Below are positions 1 through 12,035 of a stretch of DNA of 64,000 bases, piece by piece. How positions within the stretch are numbered: position 1 is the stretch's first letter; the number at the start of each line of letters is the position of its first letter. Under the pieces are notes generated by a model, which made no database searches, was not told the DNA's origin, and worked only from the letters and a program-made list of their open reading frames with translations. The translations under genes were made by a program, and so were the position numbers. The DNA lies in NCBI GenBank assembly GCA_963169105.1, contig OY720632.1:55957136-56021135 (forward strand), given 5' to 3'. The DNA comes from Ceriagrion tenellum (lineage: Eukaryota; Arthropoda; Insecta; Odonata; Coenagrionidae).

Positions 1-2600
1 TTCTCTCCTTACGCACCCGAACTCATTCGCGTCAAAATCCTGGGACCATAATCATTTTGGCTAAAAATAATGACACTTAAAACAAAGATTACGGATATAT
101 TTTGGGCTTCTTCGTATTAATTTCCTTTTCTACCATGCTGTGAAGACTTCTCTACTGAGGGCGTACCTAGCCTTTACAATATCTACGATTATGCCCTTTT
201 TTGTTTTTAGCAGTGGAGATGGGGGATGAGTGATGCAAAAGTATGGAAGAGGAGCAAATTTGTTTGTTAGAAATGGGGAGGAAAAAGGAAGTTATGTGGA
301 GAACGTGGGGAGGCTGGGTTTACAATGGTCAAAAGATAAATGGTGAGGCTTAAAGTGATGAAAGGAGTTCTGTGGGTTGGGGTGTGGAAGATGGAGGGCG
401 GAAGGAATGGGAGTAGAAAGAGGAAATCGAGAGGTAAGCTTACGACTATAGTTCCACCGGACTGATTCAGTTTTAACATCTGCTCTATATTGAAACCTTG
501 CTCGAATCCCATTCAGAAGGTAATAGTTGAAAATGGAGTTCCAAATCCTTTATGAATGAAAAAAATGAATATTGGCTTTTTATACTGCCGAGGAGAAGTA
601 GAATGATACTGTAAATCGGTCTATAACTTTAAGCAATAATCTAGATTGGTAAATGGTATAGTAACCTCTAGATTAAATTTCAGTTCGATGGAAGCGAGGT
701 GGAGAGTAGAAAATGAAATGGTGTTGACACGATGGAATAATGTTCTGCGTAAAATGAGCCATTATAAAAAATATGCGATGAAGAGAAGAATGACAAGCGG
801 ACTCTGAGGAGTGTAAAAACAGGAGATGATTATGAGGAATAATTTATATGGAACTAGCTGCTACTCGTGGCTTTCACCACCTATTACTTCTTCTTAACTT
901 AGCATGAAACTGCTTTCTTTCCCATTACTCCCCTACTCTGTGTATGAAATGCATCTTAATAATGCATTAATTGCATAAATGATTTGTTGTGCGTTTATTC
1001 TTCGTGTCCTCTTCTCTGGTCGTCATTTAGCTTGGGTTAGTTCTGAGTTATTACTTCAGAGAGTTGGGCCGTGTTGTAGGAAAGCCCCATTAAGAATACA
1101 ATGTGACTTCAACTTCATCACGGGATAGTGTGGAATGAGGGCAGAATCTGGACGGAATGGCTAGCGATTAGAAAACAAATTCACCGATGTATGGCCTACA
1201 AGGCCATTGTTTGTTGTTTGATTTGCTTGGTTCGCTGATAAGCTGGATCGCAAAATGATTTCATTTTGATAGTGAATTTACATTTCTGTTGTGTTTTTCT
1301 CCCTGTCCACAAATATTCAAGTGCTATAAAAATCCGAAAAACTTTTGCTAAGGAAAGTAAATGTACCATATTTGAGGGGATAGCTTGCCCCTGCAATTTT
1401 TACAAGCAATTCTCACAGTACTTTTCCATTTTGCTCCATGTTGGAATACTATTATTTCCAGAATATTTATTTGTGTATAATCTTTTTATTCATCTGTGTG
1501 GCAGATTTCAATGTGATATGCTCGGTATTTCTCGAAATATCGTGAGCAGTAAGTGTGTGAGTCAGATAAATTCCATTTGACACGCATGGATTGATTCCTC
1601 CTTTAATTTGAAAACGAAGTTATTTCGGCCAAAATGCTCAGTAGCTATGTATCTCAACGAGCTGTATGAGTGTACTGTGTTGGGGGAGTATTTGCAGTCA
1701 GTAGGTACTAAGGATATGGTGGTGTAGCGATTAACACGGAGTTGGCGTGGGAAAAAGTGAGGGAGGAAGAATAAATTACGGAGAAGCTAGTATTTGCCGA
1801 TGGTTGATCGCCTGGAAAAGGGAGCGAACATTTTTAAAGAAAGGCATTTGTGGAAAAAAATCAGGAAAGTTGAAAGGAAGAGGTCGTACGAAGGGAAAGC
1901 GAACAAGAGATTTCTTTTTTTATTTCTCTGTGAGAAATTTTCGAGATATGGGTGAGGTTAATATTAGTGGTTGAGCACAAAGAGCTTTCCAATGGTCTGG
2001 AAAAAATACCTACTTTTATTGAATTTCCCCGATGAAAAGGTTTGATAATGCCCAAAAGTTTTGCAATTCATTGAAAATTTCAGTCTCAGGAAATGATGTG
2101 GAAACCGCGGGAGATTTTTTCTGGTACTTTTGAAAATCATTGGAGTGAATCTGCTGGTTTTATTTTAACCTGAGAGATTCATTAAAAAGGTTTTTGAACG
2201 AAAAGTTGAAACGTGGTGTAAAATGAATATTGCGACGGTACTCGGAAGTTTTCCTGTATATTTCTGTGTGGAGTTTTTTCATCTGCAGGTAACTGCTGTT
2301 GGACCTCCAGCAATTGCTAGTAATGCTCAGATATTATGTATGAAAAAGAGTGAATCAAGGTATTTCGGGTTTGTTAAAAGAAATGCTTATGGCGAATACG
2401 TTCACCTTTACTTGAAATACTTCACGTCTTGCAAGTTAATCTTCAAATTGTAAGGACAGTGTTAAAGTTGGTCTTCCAATTTGCAAATTGAATGCGATAA
2501 CCACGAAGATATTTTCATTTGCATTCCATTCACTTGTTTATTGGTAGTTACACATATTTTAAATAAATCAATTTACTTACCTGCGTTTATATTATCGGTT
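1..2600. other. AT-rich non-coding DNA, no recognised feature
   Basis: Both strands were read. Open frames are at most about 100 codons, lack recognisable domains and are spread over all frames as expected by chance. No transposon motif, tRNA-like box pair or long inverted repeat was found. A short run with alternating ATTAA and TGCAT words at about 950-985 is the only local oddity. Confidence 0.6.
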
Positions 2601-2639
2601 TATATAACTTCTCTATTATTTTCTATGTTGATTGGCTGC

Positions 2640-2890
2640 TTTTCGAAAACACCACGCCGTGCTAATCTATCCACAGTCCGCAGTCTTTCCCGCTTCACTC
2701 GTCTCTCCCAGGGATATTAGGCGGTCAAGAGGCGGCCATGGGGAGAAACGATATAAGTTTTGGCTTCTGCGCATGTGTGCAATCGTTGGTTCCTCTTACC
2801 ACGTGACTCTAGGCGAGATGCCGTTTCCGCGCCATAAGTTAACATGGGCTAGGGGTTTTCATCGTTTCATTTTCTGTTATTGATTTGCAA
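2640..2890. promoter_or_regulatory. GC-richer patch with promoter-like motifs (speculative)
   Basis: This 250-bp patch is clearly richer in G and C than its flanks. It contains a CCAAT-box-like ATTGGCTGC near 2629, a GCGCATGTGTGC word near 2770 resembling an NRF1-type site, and a CACGTG E-box near 2800. No convincing first exon or splice donor follows on either strand, and single short motifs are common by chance. It could be a distal regulatory element, a forgotten transposon end, or nothing. Confidence 0.15.
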
Positions 2891-3524
2891 CCATAGCGTC
2901 GTATACCATTTTACGGAGGCGAAGCATAAAGTTTACTAGCTTTTTTAGCTTTAAGGTACACGCACTCTGGAGAGCCTCAAATAGCTTGAGTTTAATTGCT
3001 CTTGCGAAACTTAATCTAGAGATTATTCATAGTAAAGTGAAGTTTTACTCTCTCGAGACTCTCTGGAGGTTTACAGTAGCTCTAACGAGAATTGTCAATG
3101 TGCCGTTCACACTGACGACTAATGAGCCAACATACTCTCAGTATTCTCAATGGGAGACCATGTCTAGTGACCGGCAATTAGCTGCAGTAGTAGTTGTTTT
3201 CATACTCATTAAGAAGAAAAAACGGGTACGAAATAAAAAATATGCGTACTACAAGAGACTAAAGAGTCGCTCACGAGGTAGCGCTCCCATTGATGTTTAT
3301 GTTTTGTACTTTTCTGGTAGAATGCTCTCATTGCATAAATCTAGCTAAAACTGTTATCGTGCACACGTACCTTAACACTCGCCCCAATACATTTTCTCAC
3401 CCCATTGATAATTCCGAGCAGACATCCTATCAGATATTAACCCGTTTACTAAGGTATTTATTATTCGCTCTCTTCGGAGGAGTTGAAGCTGAACGCTCCA
3501 CCCACCATGCCCCAAGTAATTTGT

Positions 3525-3963
3525 CATTATCTATCTCCATGCTCCACTCGCACCTCAAAGTAGTTACCATAAGAAATAAAATAGCGGCACACTCCCTCAG
3601 CATACTACTCACTCCCGTCTTTCCACTCTTTCAGTTTCTTTTATTGATGTCCTCTCCATTATCTATCTCTATGCCCCACACGTGCCTTCTGAAAGTACAT
3701 CATCCATACGACTCTTGCTCTTCATTTCTCTCTATAGGAGCTTCAGGGTGGCACTTAGGGTATTATTTTAACCCCACATCTCTAGAACCGATGGAATTGA
3801 AAAAAATAATAAGAGAAATATCCCGTGGAATTGATGGGCGCAAATATTGCTTCCTCCCCCTCTGTTGTAGTTACCATAAGAAAAAAATATAGCGGCACAC
3901 TCCCTCAGCATACTACTCACTCCTGTCTTTCTACTCTTTCAGTTCTTTTTATTGATGTCCTCC
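3525..3963. repeat. Local duplications with periods of 132 and 307 bp
   Basis: A segment of about 97 bp starting TAGTTACCATAAGAA at 3561 recurs at 3868 with few differences (period 307). It includes the shared word AGCGGCACACTCCCTCAGC and ends near ATTGATGTCCTC. Just upstream, a shorter segment starting CATTATCTATCTC at 3525 recurs at 3657 (period 132), ending near GAAAGTA. The two repeats overlap, so the block looks like an eroded tandem array with unequal units. The 200-codon open frame across it is a by-product of pyrimidine-rich repeats and not a gene. Confidence 0.75.
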
Positions 3964-4129
3964 CTTTTTAACGACTGGCGTATAACAGTTCCGCCTCACA
4001 GTCTATTAGAGGTGTGCATGTATGCTAAAAGTGATCAGAGTGGTGAGTGAAGTAATGACTCAGTCTAATAGCTGTGCCACCCATTGTAGCCGTGCCCGAT
4101 ATGTCGAAGGCCAGATAGTTTATAGTTCG

Positions 4130-4750
4130 ACTGTTTCTGGGTTAAATGCCCGTCTTTAAGGTGATTGTGTAATTGTTACCGAGCCCTGCTTAGCGGCTCA
4201 GACTGGATTAGATCGGCCGCGCTACGACCTAGGTAGCGTGCTGCCCAAACTTCGGTTAAACATCCAAGCAGCGGTGGACTGATGTCAGCAGTTACGGAAC
4301 TGGGTGAATCGCATATTAGCGAGGGCCCAGCAGAAATTGCAAAACGGCTGGTTGTCAAACGGAGGGAGTGCTGTTAGTCCTTCCCGTAAAATGCGTCGGG
4401 TGAACTACATATTGGCCTGGCGAGAGGAACTGGGGGAGCATTCGGGTTCTCGCCACGCCGGTGGATGGCTGACCAGTTAGAGATTCTCCTCGACGTCGCT
4501 TCGGCTCCGCTCTACCAGCTCACGTAAGCTTGGGTTCCTTTCCCTCCCGTGTTTCCTTTTTCTCTCCCAGCTGAATCCTTACCTACCCTTCACCGGGTTT
4601 TCCGTCCGAGTGCCGTTGCTTATTTGTTTTTGTTCTTCCTTGTTGGTTTGATATTAAACTGTTATTTTGCCTAACGCGGAGTTTTTACTTCTTACTGCCA
4701 CCATTCTTACCCACCACCCGTGTAGGGTTAGTTCATTACTACCCCATAGC
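4130..4750. other. GC-rich island of unknown origin, possible old LTR or gene fragment
   Basis: About 600 bp here are much richer in G and C than the DNA on either side, with an abrupt change on entering from the left. Near the right end there is an ATTAAA word (about 4652) followed by TGTTATTTTGCC, reminiscent of a polyadenylation region. No target-site duplication, no clear TG...CA ends and no protein similarity could be seen. An LTR, a processed gene remnant or a CpG-rich regulatory block are all possible; none is supported well. Confidence 0.2.
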
Positions 4751-4759
4751 CTAAAAGTT

Positions 4760-5264
4760 CCTCCCATTCCGATACAATTTGATGGCTTTATAGAGATGCT
4801 GACACGCTTTTAGCTGTGCGTTACTCGCAACGCCAAAAGCCGTGGGGAATGATGCACGGAGCCTATCTACCTGCCTAATGGCCATGCTGTAGGGACGGCA
4901 GAGGAATTTCACTTGATGCAACGAGAGTTAACATGAGTGTGTGCACTGGTTTACAATGAGCGACAGTCTTCCAAGTATCTAGAACGTCCAGCTGGAGTGG
5001 ATATGATTTTGTCGGAATATTTGGCCACTTTCCACCACGGAATTGACCATTTTCTTCCTTAATACTGAAAGTGAAACCGTGAATAAATGTTATTTCTTAC
5101 AATGGCCGTAATTTCTTCCTTGAGAGTATCTCAGTTACAGAGGTGAACACTGAGATACGTGAACACAAGAGCGAGAGCGAGCATAGAATTGAAGGTTAGG
5201 CAGGACCCTAATTCATCCTTTCAATCGCTATCATGATAGTTTTATCATAATGCATGAATAACGG
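4760..5264. other. Non-coding, nothing recognised
   Basis: There are no open frames of note, no repeats within the window and no structural RNA signature. Confidence 0.5.
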
Positions 5265-5270
5265 TGATGG

Positions 5271-5755
5271 GCATAAGAGAGAGCTATAACAATCGAATTA
5301 CTGATAAAACACCCTTTCACTCGTATTTATGCGTACCAGCATTTATCTTAAATGAATAAACTACGTATTTTTCCTCTTAGGTTATTTGTTAGGCGACCAT
5401 GATTTTTGACGGTGAGGTTGAGCTTGGAGCAGAAGAATCGATGGGCCTTTTCTATCTTTAAACAACTCAAAAGAACCTTTGTTTGAGATATTTTCTTTCG
5501 CATTTGCCGTCATGTTCATCCGTTTTCAGAATTAAAAAGTCATTTAATTTTTCCTGATCGCAATTTGTTCTGATAGTTTTCTGGGTGTAGGCTTACCTTG
5601 CGAAAATGAAGAGACCTCTTCTGTAGTTGCTCCTTCTTTATTATTATTTGTGGTTGACATAGGAAAGAGCTTCAACGAGTGAATCACTGATAAAACATCC
5701 TTTCCCTCGTATTTATGCGTACTAAAATTTATCTAACATGAATAAACTATGTAGG
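5271..5755. repeat. Direct repeat, about 100 bp, period 386 bp
   Basis: Positions 5271-5369 and 5657-5755 align through most of their length. Shared words include ACTGATAAAACA, CTCGTATTTATGCGTAC and GAATAAACTA. Differences are scattered substitutions, so the duplication is old. The intervening 286 bp shows no second copy. It could be two units of a tandem satellite of about 386 bp or the ends of a small element; no flanking target duplication was seen. Confidence 0.7.
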
Positions 5756-5759
5756 TATT

Positions 5760-7285
5760 ATTGATTTTAATCAGAAGATGTAAGTACCTGATTGCCAACG
5801 GAATATTATTTGATTCTAAATACCCGACGTTTTGACTTAAAAAAAGAATATTGTGCGTTAAAAATCACGTGTCCTATTCGTGTCTGTTTTACTACTACTC
5901 AGCGCGGATAGTGATTATGTTCAATTTTTGGATTGAGCAAACTTGGAGGTATTAAGATTGAATAAATTTGTACTTTTTCACCCTTTTTTATAAAACTTAC
6001 CTGTTTCGATGTTGAAACATCTTTCTCTTAGGTCTCGGAACTCAGATGATGCTGTTCTCAAATTAGAATCGGTTAGTCGTATTAAAAAGTGTGGAAAATC
6101 ATAAAGAGTAACTTATTATATTCTATATACTATGTAATTATTTTACCAAGTGACTTCACCTTCGGCCACGAAGGAACCTGGGAACGGTTTCAAGATTGAT
6201 GATGTTAGGAAAGTTAGAATAGCATTTGAGTCACGGTGCCACTGAAGGGAAGGAGATACTTCAAGGAGGAATCGTAACTTTGTCGGAGAGATAGATCTTG
6301 GAGACAAATCAAACGACAATTCGCCAAGCAGAAGAGGAGACAGAATCTTTGGAAATGTGACGAAGTTATGGGACTTATGCATCTCATTTGCTCTTATTAA
6401 AACATTGGGAAAGGACTTCAATAATGCTTATCTCTGCTTCTGAAGTAAGTGGGGCATGAAATGCTAGCTTGAAAAGGGAGGGAGCAGATCAGAGATCGTG
6501 AGTAACGTAAGACAGACGTGGAGTAGACGTCCGGAAGTTTCCCGAACTCGTAAGATTTACCGCCCACTCGAAAATTACTCGTAGCGCGGAGTAACGGAAG
6601 GTATTTGAAATGAGAAAAATTGGTATTTTTTGCTGTCTTTAAAAAATATTCTTTTACTTCTAAAGAATACATGCTGAAACCCCAACTTTTAAGAAATGTG
6701 GGGCCGTATCAAAGGCAGTCGTAATTCATCGCACTTCTCCCTCTGGAATGAGATATGTAATAATTCCGGATGATCTGCATTCTAGCATTATGGATAGGTA
6801 TGATCTACCTCGGACTTAATTTCCTCAGCGCGCACCGCAGGTCGTAGGAAAAGTCGGTGAATATCATTCATACTGCCTTGAATCTGATTTGAAATTTTAG
6901 CTCAATATTTCATCTGACAGATGGCTGGGACGTCTCATCATTTGCGCTTAGATGTTCGTTGGGCTGAATCATTGGGTAAATTCCCGGGTTTATTCCCGTT
7001 TTCAAAAGGCACACAACTTACTTATTAAGATATTTATTAATTCATATATTCGATTGAAGTTAGAAGTATCCTTGACGAAAAAACTTGATTGAACCCCCAA
7101 AATAGGATCAGCAATGAAATAAATAGGATGAAAATGGACTAATAGATCAAGTTTACTAAGGAAATGGAGCAAGAACCGTATGGAGTCCAGAGAAAGATTT
7201 GGAAAATGCTCAAGAGCCAAAATAAACCAGTAAACGTACTCATGCAAACCACTAAAATTCAAATCGAACACTGGGGCAAAGACTT
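5760..7285. other. Non-coding, nothing recognised
   Basis: Several open frames of 80-90 codons occur at 6143-6672 and 7002-7271 on the minus strand. None has a domain motif, and their composition follows the AT-rich background. The last 250 bp may belong to the 5' part of the LINE that starts to be recognisable at about 7290, but no translated motif supports that. Confidence 0.45.
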
Positions 7286-7403
7286 TGATGATCTATACTG
7301 TCAGGAGACATCATGAATGTCAATATATTACAGCAACTTCATCTGAAAGTGTTACAATGCAAGAAATCGTCACAGTAGTCAAGAATGTGAAAACCTGCAA
7401 AAC

Positions 7404-7621
7404 ACCTGGTTTAGATGTATGATTTTACACTTTCCCGGCGAATAATATTTGTGTAATTCTCTCGGGCTCGCCAACGGGTAAGAAATTTATAGGCAGCCGA
7501 CCTTTCGGGTTCCGACTCGTTACCCATTCTCAAGTCTTGAGAATGGGTAACGAGTCGGAACTCGGCCGTCTATAAACTTCTTACCCGGTGGCGAGCCCTA
7601 GAGAATTACCTGGTTTAGATG
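7404..7621. mobile_element. 190-bp palindromic insert with 14-bp target duplication
   Basis: The insert is 7418-7607. It is flanked by ACCTGGTTTAGATG at 7404-7417 and again at 7608-7621. The duplicated bases belong to the reverse transcriptase codons for PGLD, so the target is known exactly. Inside, an arm starting GTAATTCTCTCGGGCTCGCC is mirrored by one ending GGCGAGCCCTAGAGAATTAC, with the turn near CTCAAGTCTTGAG. The outer left end, about 33 bp with CACTTTCCCGGCGAATA, is not mirrored. No open frame is present. A 14-bp duplication suits target-primed retrotransposition better than most DNA transposons. The arms differ by a short deletion after TCGGAAC. Confidence 0.88.
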
Positions 7622-8898
7622 ATATTTCAAATGAAATTATAAAGTATGCAGGAGATAATTTAACTTCGGAATTCCTGAAACTTTTTTCTAAAATCATCGA
7701 AACAACAATAATATTAGAAGAATGGCGCACACGTGTAACCATACCTATGTTTAAGAAAGGGCTTAAAAAGTTATATACCAAAAGTTATAGAGTTGTTTCC
7801 TTACTCGGAACAATGCTAAAACTATTTATGCACGGAATCCTTGAGAAAAAACTGGAACCGAAAATAACAAACAGGGAAGAACATCAGTAATTTAGGAGGA
7901 ATAGATCTAAAGCTGATGCAATATTGATTTTGATTGATTTAAGGAAAAGCATAAAAATTTAATGGACCAGTTTTTGCACGTTTTCTCTGTCTGGCGAAAG
8001 CCCTTGACTGTTGAAAGATGTAATTAGCTTACTGTTGGGGAAGGACTAATGATATGCTAAAGATAATACAGAACTTGAACAAAAGTGGGAAAATGATGAT
8101 TGAAGTAGATGGAGATCTCTCTAAATTGATACCAACTACCACAGGAATCAATCAAGGAGACAGTTATAGTCCCTTCTTTTTTCAGTTTAATTTTGCATGA
8201 AGTTATTGATAAAGCAACATCTCTTGGTTTCAAATACAAGATGGGTGCAAAAATTGTAAAGACAATGTATTTAGATGATGATTCAATCATACTAGCAGCA
8301 ACTGAGAAGGATCTGCAACCACTGTTGCACGGATTTCACCTAGCATCTAAGAAGTATGTTATGACAATATCAGTTTAAAAAAAACTAAATGCTTCATAAT
8401 ATCTAGACAACCTAATAGGTGCAAACTGGTCATTTATGGTAGGCCAATAGAACAAGTAATGAACTTAAAATATCGGGCGTGGAGATATCAGGCTGCAGTG
8501 ATCTAAAATGAAGCCAAAGAGCAAACAACTGTAGCGGCAGCCATCTCTGGATGCCTCAAAGATACTGTCTGGAGTTATAAAAGTATGCTGGTGAAAAGCA
8601 AAATCAGAATGTATTAAAAATGCATCCGACCCGTCATGACTTACGGAATCGAAACTAGAGCAGAGACCACCAGAACCATGAACTTTCTCAGAATCACTGA
8701 GACGAAGACACTGCGATCGTTGGTAGGAAAATACTGCAGGACAGAATACGGAATGAAGGGATTTGTAAAAAATGCTATGTGGAAATTATTGTTAGCTGGG
8801 GCAGAGAGAGAAGATGCTTTTGAAGAGACCATATGGAAAGAATGGGTGACTCAAGAATTCCCAAGATTGTATATCGCGGAATTCCAGACGGTCACCGT

Positions 8899-9012
8899 TA
8901 GACCTGTGCGCCGCCGATAGGTTTAATGGCGCCGCCCGCCGCCGCCGATGGATTTTGCTCGGCGCGCCGCCGGTCCGCCATGTCGGCGCAGCGGCGCGCG
9001 CCGTGATATGCG
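8899..9012. repeat. GC-rich subterminal region of hAT-like element, left
   Basis: After the 15-bp terminal repeat come clustered GCCGCC, GGCGCGCC and CCGATGG words. Matching words in opposite orientation occupy about 12040-12159 at the other end. Arrays of short motifs near the ends are commonly transposase-binding sites in hAT elements; that role is inferred here. They also make the two ends able to pair over more than the terminal 15 bp. Confidence 0.75.
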
Positions 9013-9695
9013 GCCATGTACGAATAATTGCCCCTAGAGCATGGCTTCTGTATTAATTTTTACACTAATTTTTGCTGACTCCTAATCATTGTATTTCATA
9101 ACTTTGTCAATCATTACTCACGACAGTTACACTGATATCCGTGCAACAATATTAACAATGTTAACATTACACTGTTATCCGTGCGTTTAGGGAGGGAACC
9201 ATCTTCAAAGACTTCGAGATATCTTTTTAAGCTTATCCGCTAGTTTGCACGCTAGGGCAGTATCCGGTGTATTTAAATAAAAAATTCGTATTTTATTCTT
9301 ATTTCAAACATTTTCAAGCATCCTCTCTCCTTGAAATTGTAACATTTGTAGACTATATCAAAATGTTAATTATACACAGTCAAATACCTTTGTTCTACTC
9401 CATGCTTTAAAGTATAGCGCCACTTTACTTCAGCCAAAGCTGAGGCTCATTAAGGGCCATGATCCAGCGTGGGCCCTCAGTTTGAATGTCTTCGAACTCA
9501 GAGTTTTGGACCTTATGTCGCCCTCAGAACCTCTAGCTCGATCCCACCCATCAGGTGGGGGAAGGTATGGAACGAGCTAGAGCAATAGAAACTCCTGCAC
9601 GCGGCTATGTTTCAGCATTGTTTGTGACTTTTGAAAGTAATTTCTAATAAATATTCTACCGGTAAAAGATAGGTTTAGGTGTCAGCCAGAGAATC
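9013..9695. other. Interior of hAT-like element, non-coding, with nested hairpin
   Basis: This is AT-rich filler with no transposase frames. At 9531-9582 two 10-bp arms, CTCTAGCTCG and CGAGCTAGAG, enclose a second hairpin with arms CCCACC and GGTGGG at 9543-9559. A GGGCC/GGCCC pair lies just upstream (about 9455-9477). Confidence 0.6.
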
Positions 9696-9699
9696 TCCT

Positions 9700-11390
9700 T
9701 CTGGTTTTCTACACTTTTAGGGTTCTATCTCCCTCTAGTACTACCATTTTTGCCACAGCATACGATATACCGTTCTCCATCCGTCCAAGAAACCAACTCT
9801 CCTTTTTTACCTTTCCCTGCTTGCCCAAAATTCTTCCATCTATCACGCTGTTTTGCAACTCACTTCCACAACATCTACTCTGCCTATCCCAGATTTCATT
9901 CAGAAGTTTCTTCATTTTCGGGATAGGAATAATCACTCTGGCCATACTCCTTCCTCGTAGATCCTACAAATTAGTTTAGAAAAAGCTTGCCTAACATTTT
10001 TACTTAAATTAATTAGCAAATCCGAAGGTATGTTCTCCACTCCTACAGCTTTATTTGCCTTCATATCTTTCAATACCATTTTTCACCGTAGAGTATCATT
10101 GGACAATGTTATCCACATCTAGTGTTCCCTGATCCTTCACATCTAAATTAGTTTATCTACTATCGCTGTCTACTATCGCTCTTCCACGTATTCTCACTAC
10201 CTACCTTAAATATCTTCTTGCTCGATTAATATCCTACCTGCTCTGCTCTTAACATTTGGTACCGTTTTTCCTCTCTCCCCTCCCGATAGCAATTTTATTT
10301 TACCGCAAAACGCACCCTTTTCCCCATCTTATTGCAGCTTATCCATCTCCTCGCAGTGCCTTTACCACCAGTTTTCCTTCGCCCGATTGGTTATTCACTG
10401 AAGTTGATGATTATACTCATTGTGCTTTGTCTTACCTAGTTCAGTGTTGGCATTTTTCACCTTCTCTCCTCTATTTTCCCAATCATTTCTTGCGTAACTC
10501 ACCGCTCCTTAACCCCCTCGTTTCCACTTACCCTTACGTTTTTTCCGCCTCTCTTAATATGCCTGTATGTATATTCTCCCATGTTTTCTCCATTCCCTTT
10601 GCTTCATTTATGTTCCATTCCACTTGCTCTTGGTATTCCCTTCTTTTTACCCTACCAAAGCTTCAAAGTTCCAACTGTTTTTCCACCTATTTTTTAAAAT
10701 CTGCGATCACATATCATGATAACTAAGTTAAGATTCAAGCCTGCATTAAAACAAAATTCAACTGCCTTCTCGTCGCGATCATTTCTTGTTCCTAATTCAT
10801 ACCCTCCCACTTCATACTCATCTCTCCCTTCCCCCACTACTGCGTTCCAGACACCCATTACTATTAGGTTTCTCTTATCCGGGAACTCTCTGATTATCTC
10901 CTCTAGCTGTTTATAAAGCCCGTTCACCTCTTAATACCCGTGGTTACTTGTGGGCACGTACACCTGGGCTATAACGAAAGTTGTTGAGCGTACTTTTATT
11001 TCAACCACTAGTATGCTGTCGCTCTGTTCAATGTTTACTACCCTCCTCCCCAATTTTGCGTTCAATACTATAGCTACCCCACGTTGACTCTCATCCTCGC
11101 CACTATATATGGCTACCCTGTAACTATCACTGCAAGAGTATCCGCTGTCCTTCCATCACTCCATGGACGTAACTCACAATCAACCAATGCAGGAGCATGT
11201 CTCATTAAGTACAGCTTCACGTCATCCTCACGTACGATATTCTTGATGTCACGTATTCTCAACGTTGTCAACAACCTAAAAAGCGGGATAAGCGTCAAAA
11301 CTCATCTGACCAGTTCTCGTCTTTACTCCGCACTCACAATCTCGCAAGAACTGTCAAAAACACTCCCAAACACGCACAAAAAATGTTAAA
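9700..11390 (-). mobile_element. Degenerate RTE-like LINE, endonuclease and start of reverse transcriptase, nested in hAT-like element
   Basis: Read on the minus strand from about 11300, the translation matches the exonuclease-endonuclease-phosphatase domain of RTE-type LINEs (often annotated craniofacial development protein 2-like). Pieces are YSGEDESQRGVAIVLNAK (about 11110-11055), IAQVYVPTSNHG before a stop, then LIVMGVWNAVVGEG with GTRNDRDEKAVEFC (about 10860-10750). The usual GDWNA catalytic motif reads GVWNA, so an acidic active-site residue is lost. Further on, at about 10060-9900, KANKAVGVENIPSDLL and VIIPIPKMKK give the start of the reverse transcriptase in a different frame. The catalytic box and the rest of the polymerase are absent. 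It differs in sequence from the plus-strand copy around it. Both ends are approximate and no target duplication was found. Confidence 0.82.
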
Positions 11391-11394
11391 AATG

Positions 11395-12035
11395 AATCGG
11401 CAACAAAACTTGAAGAGAAACGCGACATTCTCATTCAAATTCTAAGACATTGTATTTTCACTTTTTAAAGCAAAAGGAAAGATAAAACAAACCGCTAATC
11501 GCCTTTATTTAAATGAATATTTTGTAAAAAGGCAATTTCCTCGTTCTAACGTATAAAAATTCTCGACTTCTAAATCTTTATGCATAAATCACGTGTTGCT
11601 AGATCTCGTTCATCTGCTAATTTGTACGTAAAATTCCAAAAATCGTACACCCTACGACTCAAAACTAACACATCTATATAAAAATTACTATATGCATTGA
11701 CTCTTTCGCTACATCTCAAGTCTGCGCACAGCCAACGCCCAAATACTATTACGTGGATTTCGCTCGCATTTGCGATAAGAGGAAATTTCTCTCACATTTG
11801 AGATAAAGGACACGGGTATAGTGATAGTTCTCATTAAAGCTATTAATTACGTCATTTGTCTAAACGCTTAAAATTGTGAGACATTTTTGTCGCATATGTA
11901 CATATGTGGGAATTGGATTATATAAGTTTTTACATGACATTATACACATGAATCTATTTATTAATGAGAAAAAAATGAATTCTTTTTCCTATAATTTGCT
12001 TAAGTGCTACAATGCTAGTGAACATATGATGGCTA
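11395..12035. other. Interior of hAT-like element, right part, non-coding
   Basis: AT-rich DNA without open frames over 60 codons until the GC-rich right end begins near 12040. No transposase motif was seen on either strand. Confidence 0.5.

Noticed and set aside
1712..1745. GTGGTGTAGCGATTAACACGG resembling a tRNA A box
   Set aside because: No B box follows at the proper distance and there is no SINE body.
3290..3892. The longest open frame in the window, 200 codons on the plus strand
   Set aside because: It runs through an internally duplicated, pyrimidine-rich block. The protein is serine/leucine-rich without domains, and the frame is not kept between the two repeat copies.
7460..7560. 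A hammerhead core in the palindrome at 7.4 kb (CCGAAAGGTC)
   Set aside because: No CUGANGA-type segment lies upstream at the right place, and stem II cannot be formed next to GAAA.
10256..10726. A 156-codon plus-strand frame
   Set aside because: It is antisense to the minus-strand RTE-like LINE and has no protein features of its own.
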